This document shows positions 33,526 through 44,089 of a stretch of 64,000 nt of DNA, one piece after another. The DNA comes from Cryptomeria japonica. Its lineage: Eukaryota > Streptophyta > Pinopsida > Cupressales > Cupressaceae. Each line of letters starts with the position of its first letter. Position 1 is the stretch's first letter. Location of the stretch: NCBI RefSeq assembly GCF_030272615.1, contig NC_081414.1, forward strand, positions 235,827,733 to 235,891,732. Direction: 5' to 3'. The notes beneath the pieces were generated by a model, which was not told where the DNA came from, ran no database searches, and saw nothing but the letters and a program-made list of their open reading frames with translations. A program made the position numbers and the translations under genes.

Positions 33526-34439
33526 AGGTGGGGTAGGTATACCTACCACCACTTACAACATTTTTAACCAATGAGAAAATTACACAACTTTTGAATACAC
33601 GTCCTTTTACGGAAAAACCAGTGAGAAAAAGGAGTTGTAATATTTCATTTAATGCCTTTTACACGCCTATTTCTCTCTTTGTACGAGTCAAGTTCGATGA
33701 ATTTGGACATGTTGACCTTGAATTGTGATTGGTGGGGTAGGTAGAATTTCGCTATTGGATCTATAACCTGCACATAGAAGAGCAAGAAATATGTTGTGTT
33801 GCATAGGAATTTGGCTGTCTCAAACCTTGGGTAGGAATTAACCTCCACTTCAACAATGATGAATCAGAGAGAAAGCTTACCTCTGTTAGGGCAGATGCTG
33901 AAAACCTGAAGGAAATGGTTGAATTGACAAATGATAACTTTGCTATGAACTTCTTGCCTTGAAGTCGTCACAAAGCTTGATGGTACTTGATAGGAGTTAA
34001 TGCATGCCTTCATGGAGGAACACATAACTCGATCATGATTGCTGAACTTTGATGTTTAAATGCTTGACTTCAATTGCCTTGAAAATGCTTGATTGTAATG
34101 CTCAATTAGAGTGATGAATTGAAATTAGGAGATGTTCAAATGAGGGGGAGGGAGTTGTATAAATTTCAAAGAAGGCCAACATCAGGGAGCACTTTCCCTC
34201 TCCACATTTCCTGACTGTTAGAGGTTCAAATTTGGTTCTGAAATGACTAGACTATGGTGCCATAGTCCTAGTTTTCTGAGCCAAAACCAAGGTCAGTGAG
34301 CATGGAATTGTGCTAGGCTTCCAGAATAGGCCATAGAATGAGCACAATCAGTCATGGATTAGGGGCATGAGGGACAACCACCAAAGTTAGCCCAAAAATG
34401 AGTGTAAAATTGTAGAGGGATACAATTTACGATACTATA

Positions 34440-35040
34440 GTGAATGTTTCTTCTTGGTATATTTCTTTTGGTTCAACAATGCCTAGAATTTGACATTCTT
34501 TTGCACACTTTGGAAGAAATTTGAGCTCTCTCTTGTTAGGGTCAATTTGTAGCCTAATTTTGATGGTGTGGATAGTCCAACTATAAATAGCAAGTCATTA
34601 ATTTTTCTTTTTGAACCTTTGAAGCACATTATTAGCAATCTTTCTGGTTATTCTGTCCTTGTCATGAATTTTTCTTGGCACGCACTCACGTGAAGTCTTA
34701 GACCCATCCTTAGACTTTGTAGAAGTAGCATTTATTTTCATGAGGTGTTTTACTTTATCCTGAGTCTTAGCCTCTGTGAACAGATTAGAATGACTGAGGG
34801 TGATCTTCTAAGAAGTAAGTTTTATTTTTTTTGTCTGATGCACCACATAAGAATGCTGTACTCGATTTCTGTTTGGTATTGCTCATTTACACCGTATTTG
34901 TCTTCTATTCTGCTGTGTTCAATTTTGTACCAGAAACATGGTTATTGAAACTTGCAGCAATAAAGGTTGTCTTTGGAATCAAACTTTTGCATGACCCTTT
35001 GTTCAAATTCTACTTAAAGTTTGTAGTCTGGTTCCTTTAG
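34440..35040 (+). repeat. Block X copy 2, 3' part only
   Basis: Matches 12940-13420: GGTCAATTTGTAGCCTAATTTT, the GGTTATTCTG..CTTRTCATGA segment, and GARGGTGATCTTCT. The first part is missing, replaced by GL6 sequence on the left. Confidence 0.65.
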
Positions 35041-36265
35041 AATTTTTCATGAAAGCCACAACAAAATGGAGCATAGAGTAATCTAGAAAAAGAAGAACAA
35101 AACCAAGAATCCACTTGGAAAATCCCCATATGAAAGAAAACAAACTGGCCTTTTTAAAAATCTCTAAATAATTAAAGAGTTATTACTTATTAACAATATG
35201 ATAGACTTAGAAATGTAGAGAAAAAATGACAATCACAAAGGCTAGCAGAAGCTCATTACCGAAGAGGCAACTGAAGAGAGCTACAGACCCCAAAACTGGG
35301 ATGACCAATGCAGGCAGCTCTGGCAATGTTATCCAAAACTGCATTAACTAAGGAAGCCAAAGAAGAAAAAACCTTCAAGCTCAACTTGAAGTATCCAGAA
35401 GATGTAAATCTTGTGATTTAAATGAACATCCATGCATAGAACAACACTTACCTTTCGGGCATGAATGATATCTTCTGAAACTTCATATGTAAAAGCCTTA
35501 ATTTGATAAGGGGTGGGGTATTTGTTGTACTCATATAATCCAAGAACTAAGGGAAATCATCTCAAATAGTAATACATGCTTTTCTTTGTGTGTGGACTTT
35601 TTTGAAAACTTCTGATTTATACCCAATCCCTTCTTTTACTAAACAGTCTGCAACATTGTTACCTGTCACAACACAATTAAAAGGGTTGATGATGAAAGAC
35701 TTTTAGATAGAGAAAACATCCTGAATAGCCATATTTAGTATTCAGTTTTGAGGTCCATTTCTCAAAAGTGGAGCTTATAACTAACTTTCAACTCATTCGA
35801 CTTCCATATTTAGTCACATATTACAGATGGCAAGGGAGAGGCCTTGGAGAAGAGCTTTCTCCTTTGACTATTTATTAGATGAGTTCCTGAGATTTAAGCA
35901 AAAAAATGCTTAATCTTTCTAACTTTTCTTATAAAACCTTCTTCCCTGCTTGCATGGCCAAGATTTCCTTCACTGTTCTAACACTGTTTGCAGGGCTGAA
36001 TAATTCTTTATTAGAGAAGCACTTAGTGGGCAAACTGATAACCTATCTATTTCAATTTTGAGCCTTGTATTTTCTTCACATGATGTTCTGCTTTTTCATT
36101 GTAGCTTTCAGGGTTTAACCTATCAAAATTATGTGATCTAAAGGAAATATATTGAGGTGTTTGTGTTTTGGCAAAAATTCTTGCACTTGGTTAGTTTGTC
36201 AATAGAAACAATGGAAGGAATTTTTTAATGGAAGGAGTTTTTAAATGGCAAGTTTTTGTTTGCAG
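35041..36265. other. No gene recognised
   Basis: Mixed AT-rich sequence without an open frame that fits a known family. If the KIX exons downstream belong to a gene, this would be an intron. Confidence 0.3.
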
Positions 36266-36377
36266 AATGTATACTCTCCAAAAACATATGCCATTTATAG
36301 GTCCCGACAGCATGAATGAATGTAAAAAGATTGCTTTGCGATTTGAAGAGAAGATGTATGCAGCTGCTGTGGATCAG
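36266..36377 (+). pseudogene. MED15-like KIX domain, second exon
   Basis: TTTGTTTGCAG precedes the exon and GTGTGT follows it. The frame gives MYTLQKHMPFIGPDSMNECK and then KIALRFEEKMYAAAVDQ. This matches the middle of the plant MED15 KIX domain (M.TLK.HLPF.G.EG..ELKKIA.RFEEKIY.AA..Q). The leading A completes a split codon: the exon at 53329-53435 ends with AT, and AT plus A gives Ile, as expected in ...NKIM... The matching first exon is not upstream here but 17 kb downstream on the same strand. MED15 is a tail subunit of Mediator and its KIX domain binds transcription activators. I class this as part of a broken or rearranged gene copy. Confidence 0.6.
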
Positions 36378-37230
36378 GTGTGTTACCTGCAGTTATCTCA
36401 TATACATGTAAATGTGTTTCTATACACACACAAGTAGTTATAATTTATTGGCTTTCTAAAACAGCAAGTAATAAACAACACATCCTTCTGCATCCTTTAA
36501 ATGGATCCTAGCTTGTGTTGCTGGAGATTGAAATACGTGCCAAAATAATTATACGCATGAATCTCCTTAAATAACTGCTGTCTATGTCATCATTGAACAT
36601 GTCTTTTTCAAAATTTCGAGGGATTGGTTATTGCAATATAATTATATTAAAATTTAATATCTACCATGTTTGGAAGAAATTCTAAAACATGAGAGCCAAA
36701 TCGTCTAAATGTCTGATCAAGTTAGCAAAAGGATAAAACTGATAGAATCATAGATGTATATGTGTGCATGTATTCCCTTATCTGTAATATTTTAAGTTTA
36801 AATTCCAGTCTGTCCTAATTTATCCTTTTTAGCTTAAAATAATCAATTTTTCAAATTGGGGAAAACTTATTGAGCACATCCGGGTCTTCAAGCATCTTTC
36901 ATCTTCTTGCAATAAATGATAATTTTAGTCAGATTTCTTACACTTTTCCTTTTTGGTGACTTTTAAACTTTTTTTTTCAATTCAACGCTTTCAACTTTCA
37001 TTTTACTCAGGAAGGCAGCAGAGCTATGGTTCTTCTGAATATCTATTCTACTGCACACTTTCTATAGCCAGATGAAGTTCTCATTGAATAGAGTCATTCA
37101 AGTCATATGGTTTCTATTATCTTTTTTATCATGCATTTTGAAATGTATACATGTTTCTCAAGAGATTACTGTGCAGAAATCATTTTTCTCTTTCGTTTGG
37201 AGGATAATGTTGTCCCTCTATGTTATGCAG

Positions 37231-37360
37231 CAAGAGTATCTGCGCAAAATAGCTCTCAAGATGCTATCACTTAGAAATTATGTTTCGCGAGATGGAAATT
37301 CTTCTAGATTTAATCCAGCAAGAGCTCAAGCAAAGGCTTGACATGGATGTTGCGGCTGCA
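37231..37360 (+). pseudogene. MED15-like KIX domain, third exon, with frameshift
   Basis: After TTATGCAG the frame reads QEYLRKIALKMLSLRNYVSR, the end of the KIX domain (SDYLRKISLKML in relatives), and stops at 37341. A one-base shift at about 37315 opens QQELKQRLDMD (37316-37348), the start of the Gln-rich region. The same QQEL.QRLDM sequence is found at 39658-39690, so at least two MED15-like copies contributed to this region. hAT sequence begins within 100 bases. Confidence 0.6.
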
Positions 37361-37426
37361 TGCTTTGCTGCACTTAGATGTTGATGATGACTAGGAGCCA
37401 CCTGATTGGAATGAGAGTGCTACTGC

Positions 37427-37567
37427 AATGATAGTGCTAGTGGTAGTGCCAATGTTAGTACTATTTGTAGTTCTTCTAATTTACCAGAACATAGATTCTC
37501 TAATATGGATGATGATGATATTTTTTATGATGCATATGATCTTTGTTCAATCATGCCTGATTGTTGA
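37427..37567 (+). pseudogene. hAT transposase C-terminal tail remnant
   Basis: The 46-codon frame ends in a stop and reads NDSASGSANVST, then SSSNLPE, then MDDDDIFYD. Serine-rich and acidic tails of this kind close many plant hAT transposases. The dimerisation domain that should precede it is not readable. Confidence 0.5.
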
Positions 37568-37689
37568 CACTCGACATTATTATTTTTCAAATTTAATTTA
37601 TATCATGACATTCAAGTTTAACTAATATTTGACTATTATGGTCATGTATTTTGAACTTTATTACTACTGTAAATATGGATGTTTTTCTT

Positions 37690-37806
37690 ATTTTTATATG
37701 TTTTTGTATCGACGAATCCAAACTGAACCCTACCCCCAAAAATATTTTGACCAAACCTCGAACCGAACCATTGAAACACAAACCTGAATCCAAACCAGTA
37801 ACTTAG
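37690..37806 (+). mobile_element. Right end of a decayed hAT element
   Basis: The sequence CGAATCCAAACTGAACCC...CCGAACC...AACCAGTAACTTAG resembles the right end of the complete hAT at 56743-63615 (ACGAACCCAAACGAACCC...CGAACCGACAAGCTAG). A matching left end and target duplication were not found. Confidence 0.5.
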
Positions 37807-38439
37807 ATTCTCGATATAACAAGGAAGACATCATATTTCAAACATTGATTTGCCACTCTAGAAAATTCAAAGTGCTTCCAAAGATTAAGATTTCAAATTT
37901 AGAATAATGAGATTTTTATCAAAATCCTGGAGCAAATTGCAGAAAATTGAAGGTAGGTTTTGGAATGATTGTAATCAATGTATTCATCATGCTCATAGTT
38001 CCAATTTTTTATTGTCAAGTTGAGAATGGCAAAATGCTCATCAGTTTCACTATTATAGAGTTTCAGTGATTTTCAAATCTAGAAAAGGTCTGCCATATTT
38101 CAGTGGTTCGAGAGGATTTTGCAAATACAAGTCAAATTTTTGTAGATTTTTGAAGGGTCACTTGTCCCAAAATTTGTTTTCCAAACGATAGCCATATTTG
38201 GCAATTGACATCATCATCAATGCTCTTTCTAAATGACGTTAAAGAGTCTTATTTTAGGCTTTTGTATTTAGTTAATTGTTTTCAAATTTGTGTGTGTTAA
38301 AGTCATTATATTTTTATTTTTTTATAAACGGGTAGAATTGCTTTAAAGTAGTAATTTTGGGAATATATTTCTATTTTGAAATCCCTTAAACCTACCCTTT
38401 GTGAGTTTATAAATAAGTGTTTCGAGCACATTAAGTCTT
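37807..38439. other. No gene recognised
   Basis: AT-rich, no family features seen. Confidence 0.3.
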
Positions 38440-39530
38440 AATGTAACTTGATGTTGGGCTTATTATGTAGGAATTCTTGTCTTTCCATATTTTATAATTT
38501 CATATTTAAATTAAATTAATATACTTCTTAGTTTTTAAGTTCCTAAAATTGTGTGGCTATTCAATTGTTTGATTCTCTTCTTGTTGATGCGAATTTGCTG
38601 GTCTTTGATTTAGTTAGTAGCAAGCATTTATTTGTGTCTCATTCAAATATGTGTTGTAATTGAATGCTAGTCTTTAGTCAGTATGAAATTGAGTTTATTC
38701 ATTTGTGCTTGGTAGTTTATTATTGTTAACATCTAATTTTATTTGTTATCGAGCTTGATTGTTAGTAGTTTGGTGTTTGCATTTAGGATAAAAATTATTG
38801 ATTTACATCTATGAAAAATCCCATTGAAATATTGTACATTGTGCATACTTGTGAATTGTCTATTATTTTATTCTAGATTCAATCATGTCTCAAGGAGCTT
38901 CCCCTCACAATTTGAAGAATAACCCTAATATATGTGTTGTATCAAAAGAGACAAATTAAAATACTAACAAGAGTCTCATTTTAACTAATATGAATAACTA
39001 TGGTAATACTCTGAACTCTTAGGGAGTTTACCATCTCTTGCATTGGTTAAATTCACAACCTCACTCTAACACAGTACCTTTTTTGTGTATCCATATGGCC
39101 TTGTCGTCCCCAACTCACGGTCCCCCGCTCCCCAAATAAAGATACATAAAAATCTCCCTTTTGCAACAACATATATGTTATAACACATAGAACACTACAT
39201 TAATAGGCAACACCTAAAACATCATAAAACAACGCATTTAAATTTTCAAAGGTTCTGCTTGAAGTTTGAGTATCTTACCTAGATTTTTGTACTTTCAGTA
39301 CACTGTTATTGAAATAGGGAATCATCTCAAGTTTGAGCATGTTAGTAGTCTTGTTGTGAATGCTTCTTTTGAGCATATTTCTTCTTGTGTGACTATGGCT
39401 AGAAATTATTTAACACTACATTAATAGGCAACACCTAAAACATCACAAGATGACTTATCTAAATTTTCAAAGGTTCAGGTATAAGTTTTCCATTGGAAGT
39501 TTGGGTATCTTATCTAGATTCTTGTGCTCA
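38440..39530 (+). repeat. Block X copy 3, 5' part, with hAT N-terminal remnant
   Basis: Matches 11760-12850, including the internal duplication (AACACTACATTAATAGGCAA at about 39187 and 39411). The hAT-like start MSQGASPHNLKNNP lies at 38885-38959 and ends in a stop at the same codon as copy 1. Confidence 0.7.
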
Positions 39531-39579
39531 TGCAAGAATTTCACTGGCTCGACGGCCCCAACCACAAGAAGCATCACTA

Positions 39580-39775
39580 TCACAAAAGCAGAGACTTGGC
39601 TGTCAACTCTAACATCAACCCCATTAGTTTCAACAATAACCACAGTTGAACTCAATACAACAAGAGCTTCAACAAAGACTTGACATGCCTCTTGGATTAT
39701 TGCAACAACAACTGTAATAGAGCTCTATCGAACAACATAAGCAGTTACTACAAGACCAAACCTAGAGGTTGTTAG
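39580..39775 (+). pseudogene. MED15-like Gln-rich segment with six stops
   Basis: In one frame the sequence is rich in CAA and CAG codons (PQLNSIQQELQQRLDMPLG, then LLQQQL, EQHKQLLQDQ). Stops are TAA 39610, TAG 39625, TAA 39637, TAA 39715, TAG 39718 and TAG 39763. QQELQQRLDM repeats the start of the Gln-rich part at 37316. MED15 proteins have a long Gln-rich middle after the KIX domain. The segment follows block X directly. Confidence 0.5.
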
Positions 39776-40690
39776 ATGTCCTTACAAGTAAAACTCATTT
39801 AACTCTTCTATTATTTTATCGCAATTTTCTTTTTATATTCTTATTTGAATGTAATTGAGATAGATGGCACATTTTGGCCATCCCTATTATCTATATACTA
39901 CACATGTTGGACTTGATTTAGCAACAGTCGAAGGTATACATTCAATCTTTCCTTTTAATAGTTTTGCATGGTAGAAAATCTTTTGTGGCCTTATATATTT
40001 AGGAATTGTGGAATGTTCTAGTATCAGTGGAGTCATTAGGTCAAATTGGACAATCAAATGTTATTGATTGGCAGGAGAAGATCTATTAGAAGGTGAGCTA
40101 ATTGCAATGTCCTATCTTCCCAGTTGTTGATCAATTCTCAATTTTGCAGACTTTTCACTTCTCTAGGGATAGAGTTTTGAGTGATTGCTTATGTATAATC
40201 TAAAATTAGAGTACCCGTTTACAAGATGAGTGAAAGGATTAATGATTGGTAGAATGATTTGTAATTTGATATGTGCAACTCATCAGAATCAATGAAATTA
40301 GCATATCAAAGAAAAAGGAAATCCAAAAGGAGTTCGTAAAACAGTATTTAACTGGTACAATGGGTATAGAAATATGAATAAGTAATAACCATCACGATTC
40401 TTGCATGATACTTATCTTCTCATGAACTGTCTCAAATTTTCAAACGACTTTTCTCCATCAAACTATGAACATAATTAAGTTATACCTGAGCTGGGGAAAG
40501 GAGAATATGACTATGAGAAAAACAGAACTCAATGACTGATAGGAATAATACACTTAATAGTTGGTCAACTCATTAAATGATACTCTAATACCTTCAACTT
40601 GTCATTCAACTTGGTTGACTTAACTCGGTGATATTCAGTTGATGTGATTTTTACATTCCACAAGATCCCATCTCCCGAGATGAACCTATC
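39776..40690. other. No gene recognised
   Basis: No repeats or domains noted by eye. The last 200 bases lead into the Pro-rich frame that follows. Confidence 0.3.
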
Positions 40691-40702
40691 ATTCCTCCCA
40701 TT

Positions 40703-41929
40703 TTGTCTAAGAATCCTACCATGCCTCTATATCCACCTAAAGATGCCATCATTCCTCTTAGTACCCCTCATGACCCCAACATCTCTGTGCAGGTTGTTAA
40801 TAAACCTTTAATAGGTCAAATGAGTTCCTCCACTTCCATTGGGCCTGGTCTACTTTGTGACCCTATCATTTCTTTCGTTCCATATCCATCTCAAAATAGA
40901 CTCGCATCTTCTTCCAAAAGCAACAAATATCCCATTAGTCAAAGGATTAATCAAGGCAAGCAATCAGGCCTCCACGAACAAGGTACATTAGAATCCCTCC
41001 ATATCAAAGCAAATCCTGATGGTCATGGTCCCAACAACAAAGCTGATTTTCAAGACTTTGGTATCCTTATCAAATCCCATATCCTTCCATCTAAGTACAA
41101 ATATATGCCTAGCCCTTCATCCCTTCCATCCATTTTATGTCCTTATACCCCTCCAACCCTTATTCAGGATCGACAAAGGCACACATTTTTGAGAACCTGC
41201 CAACCATCTACCTACATCACCCCATCCATCAACCCTCCATATAATCCCTATCCACCCATAAATCACGTTCCTCTTCCAAACAATTTGGATGCCAAGCATA
41301 AAATCGACAAGTCTAAAAATCCACATGCATTTAAGGTTCAACATGTCCCATCTAATCGACATGTAAAAACAAAAGAAATGTGATCCACAAAGAAAAAGAG
41401 ATATATAGAAGGCCACAAAGGCCCATTGAGCGAAATAAAGAAAATTCAAAAGCCATATGGGTTCCTAAGGTGCTTGTAGGAGCAATGCATTACAAGGATT
41501 GAGCAAAAGAAAGAAAATTCAAAATCCATATGGGTTCCTAAGGCGCTTGTAGAAGCAATGCATTCCAAAGAACTACAAAAGAAAGAAAAGTCAAAAACCA
41601 TGTGGATTTCCAAGCAGCTCCTCTAAGCACAACATCCTAAGAAAAAAATAGAGTTGGCATCCAAGATTGCTATCCCTACTTCCAAACTTTTGCAACATTT
41701 CAAATCTATTTTAGGTCCTCATGTTCCAAAATCCATTGTCATTCCTCCATCAAAATCTCAAAATCCAAAATACACTTTTCCTCCATCACTCCACCACCCC
41801 TCAAGGTGTCTGCCAATGTTGATCTCACCAACATTTCCATTCATTCATGCACCATTCTTTCAATATCCCATTTATTATCCAACACCTATTTTCTATCCTT
41901 CCATTCCTCTTATCCAATCCTTTGCATAA
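40703..41929 (+). pseudogene. Proline- and serine-rich ORF of a gypsy element, broken
   Basis: The first open frame (40703-41383, 226 codons) is rich in Pro, Ser and Ile (for example ILCPYTPPTLI, PSINPPYNPYPPINHVPLP) and ends in Lys/His-rich sequence. A second open piece (41654-41929) has the same style (SKSQNPKYTFPPSLHHPSR). Between them, 41400-41650 contains a repeated Lys-rich segment with stops. No enzyme motif is visible. Position before a GAAAACCTGGCAAA spacer, a polypurine tract and an LTR suggests a 3' accessory ORF or gag-like remnant of a Tat-type gypsy element. Low-complexity translation makes this uncertain. Confidence 0.4.
41435..41640 (+). repeat. Three diverging 70-bp direct repeats
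   Basis: AAAGAAAATTCAAAA, CCATATGGGTTCCTAAGG and GCTTGTAGRAGCAATGCATT recur at about 41438, 41508 and, more diverged, 41580. Confidence 0.65.
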
Positions 41930-42179
41930 ATTCTTACTCTAGTTTCATTTCATTATCCTACCAATGTCTTTGAACATACCTTCATAGCCATGGTCTATAT
42001 CAAGAGATATTTCAAGGGTACCATCCAAAGAAGTGAGATGCTTGAGTCCTTCCATCTTCTATCATGCATTAATTATCTTTCAAAAAGTGAGAAAAGGAAA
42101 GAAAATAAAATGGAAAAATGAAAAAAGAGAGTGAAAAAAAATTAGAAAAAAAAGTAAAGAGAAAAAAAATTGTCCACTA

Positions 42180-42962
42180 GTGAAAACCTGGCAAATAGGC
42201 GCCTTGGACAAGTACGATGATGAAAACCTGGCAAACAAGCGTCATGTGTAATCCATCATTTTCTTGCACTATTCATTGTGGGCAAGTTCCATCCTATTGG
42301 AATCAAGGGAACACAAAGAGGGGGAGAGGTGAGGCTGTGTACAACAAAATTAACTTTAATAACTTGATATCTTAACCACTTTATGCAAATGAAGAAAAGT
42401 AAGTGCAGAAACACAAAACCAAGATCAACAACACCATAACATCGAGATTTTTACGTGGAAACCTGGTTAACGGAAAAACCATGGTGGGATTCAAACCCAC
42501 ACTATTAATATACTTTGTTAGAAGTATAAAATATTACAAAAAGGGAATGCACATGCGTTCAGGCATACTGCCTAGAGCTCACTGCTCAATTACAAAAGAG
42601 AGGGCTACAACTCTTGGATGAATCATTATCCTACAAATGATTACAAATGATAAATGATTGTTTGAATTGATGAATAACGTCTACAAATGCCAAAATGCAG
42701 TTCCGGTTAAGCATAAAAGTCTTCTTTTACTGTTCTGATACATTGCTTTGTTCTGTCATATATCAGAGCACAAATCTCTCAAACATGCATGTGAAATTGT
42801 GCACAATCGCTCATACACACTTCTTACATCACCATCAACATTCTAAATGATCACATCAATCGAACTAATATATTTGCATCATCAAATTAAATCAATTCCA
42901 TGTTGGCCCAAAAAACCGCATAACACACAACATGAAACGTGTTACCCAAGTCGACTCAATCT
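42180..42962. other. Gypsy 3' spacer and LTR-like fragments
   Basis: GAAAACCTGGCAAATAGGCGCC and its near copy 46 bases later are typical of spacers after integrase in Tat-type elements. From 42440 a segment with ACGTGGAAACC...GGAAAAACCATGGTGGGATT resembles, inverted, part of the LTR at 51364-52319 (52100-52150). AATCT at 42958-42962 is the target duplication of the copia element. Confidence 0.4.
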
Positions 42963-43415
42963 TGTTAACTTCTTTCAAAATTCTGTGGTCAAAATAGAAG
43001 AGATGGAGATATGATTTGAAAGTTGTATTTTATCTGCTATAGCGTGTTTTGAAGATGCACCACACTTATTAATTTTGGTGTGTACATCCTCCTCAATGTA
43101 AGCATGCTATATAAGTGGATGAGGGGTTACGTAGTGAAGAGATATGTCTTCCCACGTGGGAAGATACATCTCTTCCCTATGTACCTCTCACCACAGTATA
43201 TAAACTAGTCGACATTTACTTACCCGATCAGAAGAAGTGCGACTTGTTTGAGAATCGCTTTACCACCCGATACCATGAGCGGTGTAACCGTTGCAAATGC
43301 GATAATTTAACTTTGGTTTTATTTATCATTAGTTAACGTTAACATATTAGTATATGTAATCAAATATATATATCGGAAGCATGAAATAGTACGACCAACG
43401 TTACAAAATTTAATG
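42963..43415 (-). repeat. 3' LTR of the copia element
   Basis: In plus reading it starts TGTTAACTTCTTTC. Its inner end reads CAAAATTTAATG where the 5' LTR has CAAAATTTAACA, so the LTR-start TG is mutated. An inverted repeat centred on CACGTG lies at 43136-43175 with two mismatched pairs. Confidence 0.9.
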
Positions 43416-43429
43416 CTCCCTCTTAACTA

Positions 43430-43930
43430 GGGAGGATACATTTCATGTTAGAGAAAACATCACAATTCATCCATTGATTGTGAAGAGAGGAGATATCACA
43501 CCATAGTGATATTTAGAGATATGGCTCAACAATGAATATCAAGTCTCATGATACTCACCATAACTCATAGTTATCAAGTAAGGTATGTGCACTAGCATCA
43601 AGTCACATGATGCCTACCATACTGATAATGATTTCATGGCATGTCCATGAATATTATGTTCATAATATTCACCATGAAGATCTCTATCATAATTATGGTT
43701 TATTTAATGATATCAACCAACAGATATCTACCATAATGTCTCGAAGATATATATACTATCATGACATGTCCACAGATATCAAGTCACATGATATCCATCA
43801 AGATAGTTAAATTGATAATTGTAAAATCGTCACCTTACAATATCAATTTGAAACGAGTGTTCATAATTGAAAAGTCGTCACCCTTCAATAATGTTCACAG
43901 AAGGCCCATGCAGTCATGGAGTCACACACA
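43430..43930 (-). repeat. Non-coding 3' domain of the copia element with seven or more hairpins
   Basis: Clear inverted repeats in plus reading are GCATCA/TGATGC (about 43590), TGAATATTAT/ATAATATTCA with a 4-base loop (about 43648), ATTATGGT/ACCATAAT enclosing GATATC/GATATC (about 43695-43735), and GATATCA/TGATATC (about 43775-43796). Weaker ones lie at 43535-43557. Frames such as 43607-43810 just translate these. Confidence 0.8.
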
Positions 43931-44089
43931 TGACAAATAAAAGAGTTTACACACTAAATATCTTTAAATATATTAGTATATCATAATAAATGAGACTCTA
44001 TCTCAAAATTAAATAACATTTTCAACCATACCAAGTTTATCTCTAAAGTGTTCAATCTTGATCTTGGAGAGAGGCTTGGTAAGAATGTC

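Larger units (their letters stand above)
31673..34400 (-). mobile_element. GL6: truncated GL-family LTR
   Basis: Similarity to the GL end (GAATACTTAGTGTATTTTATTCT in minus reading) stops at about 31673, so the last bases are deleted. The leader, TATA box (33448-33456) and a decayed telo-box (about 33518) follow. A 1-kb insertion (32312-33314) splits the leader. Beyond about 33750 the match to other copies weakens. 34246-34267 holds GACTATGG-TG-CCATAGTC, a lone hairpin. The family start block was not found, so the right limit is approximate. Confidence 0.6.
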
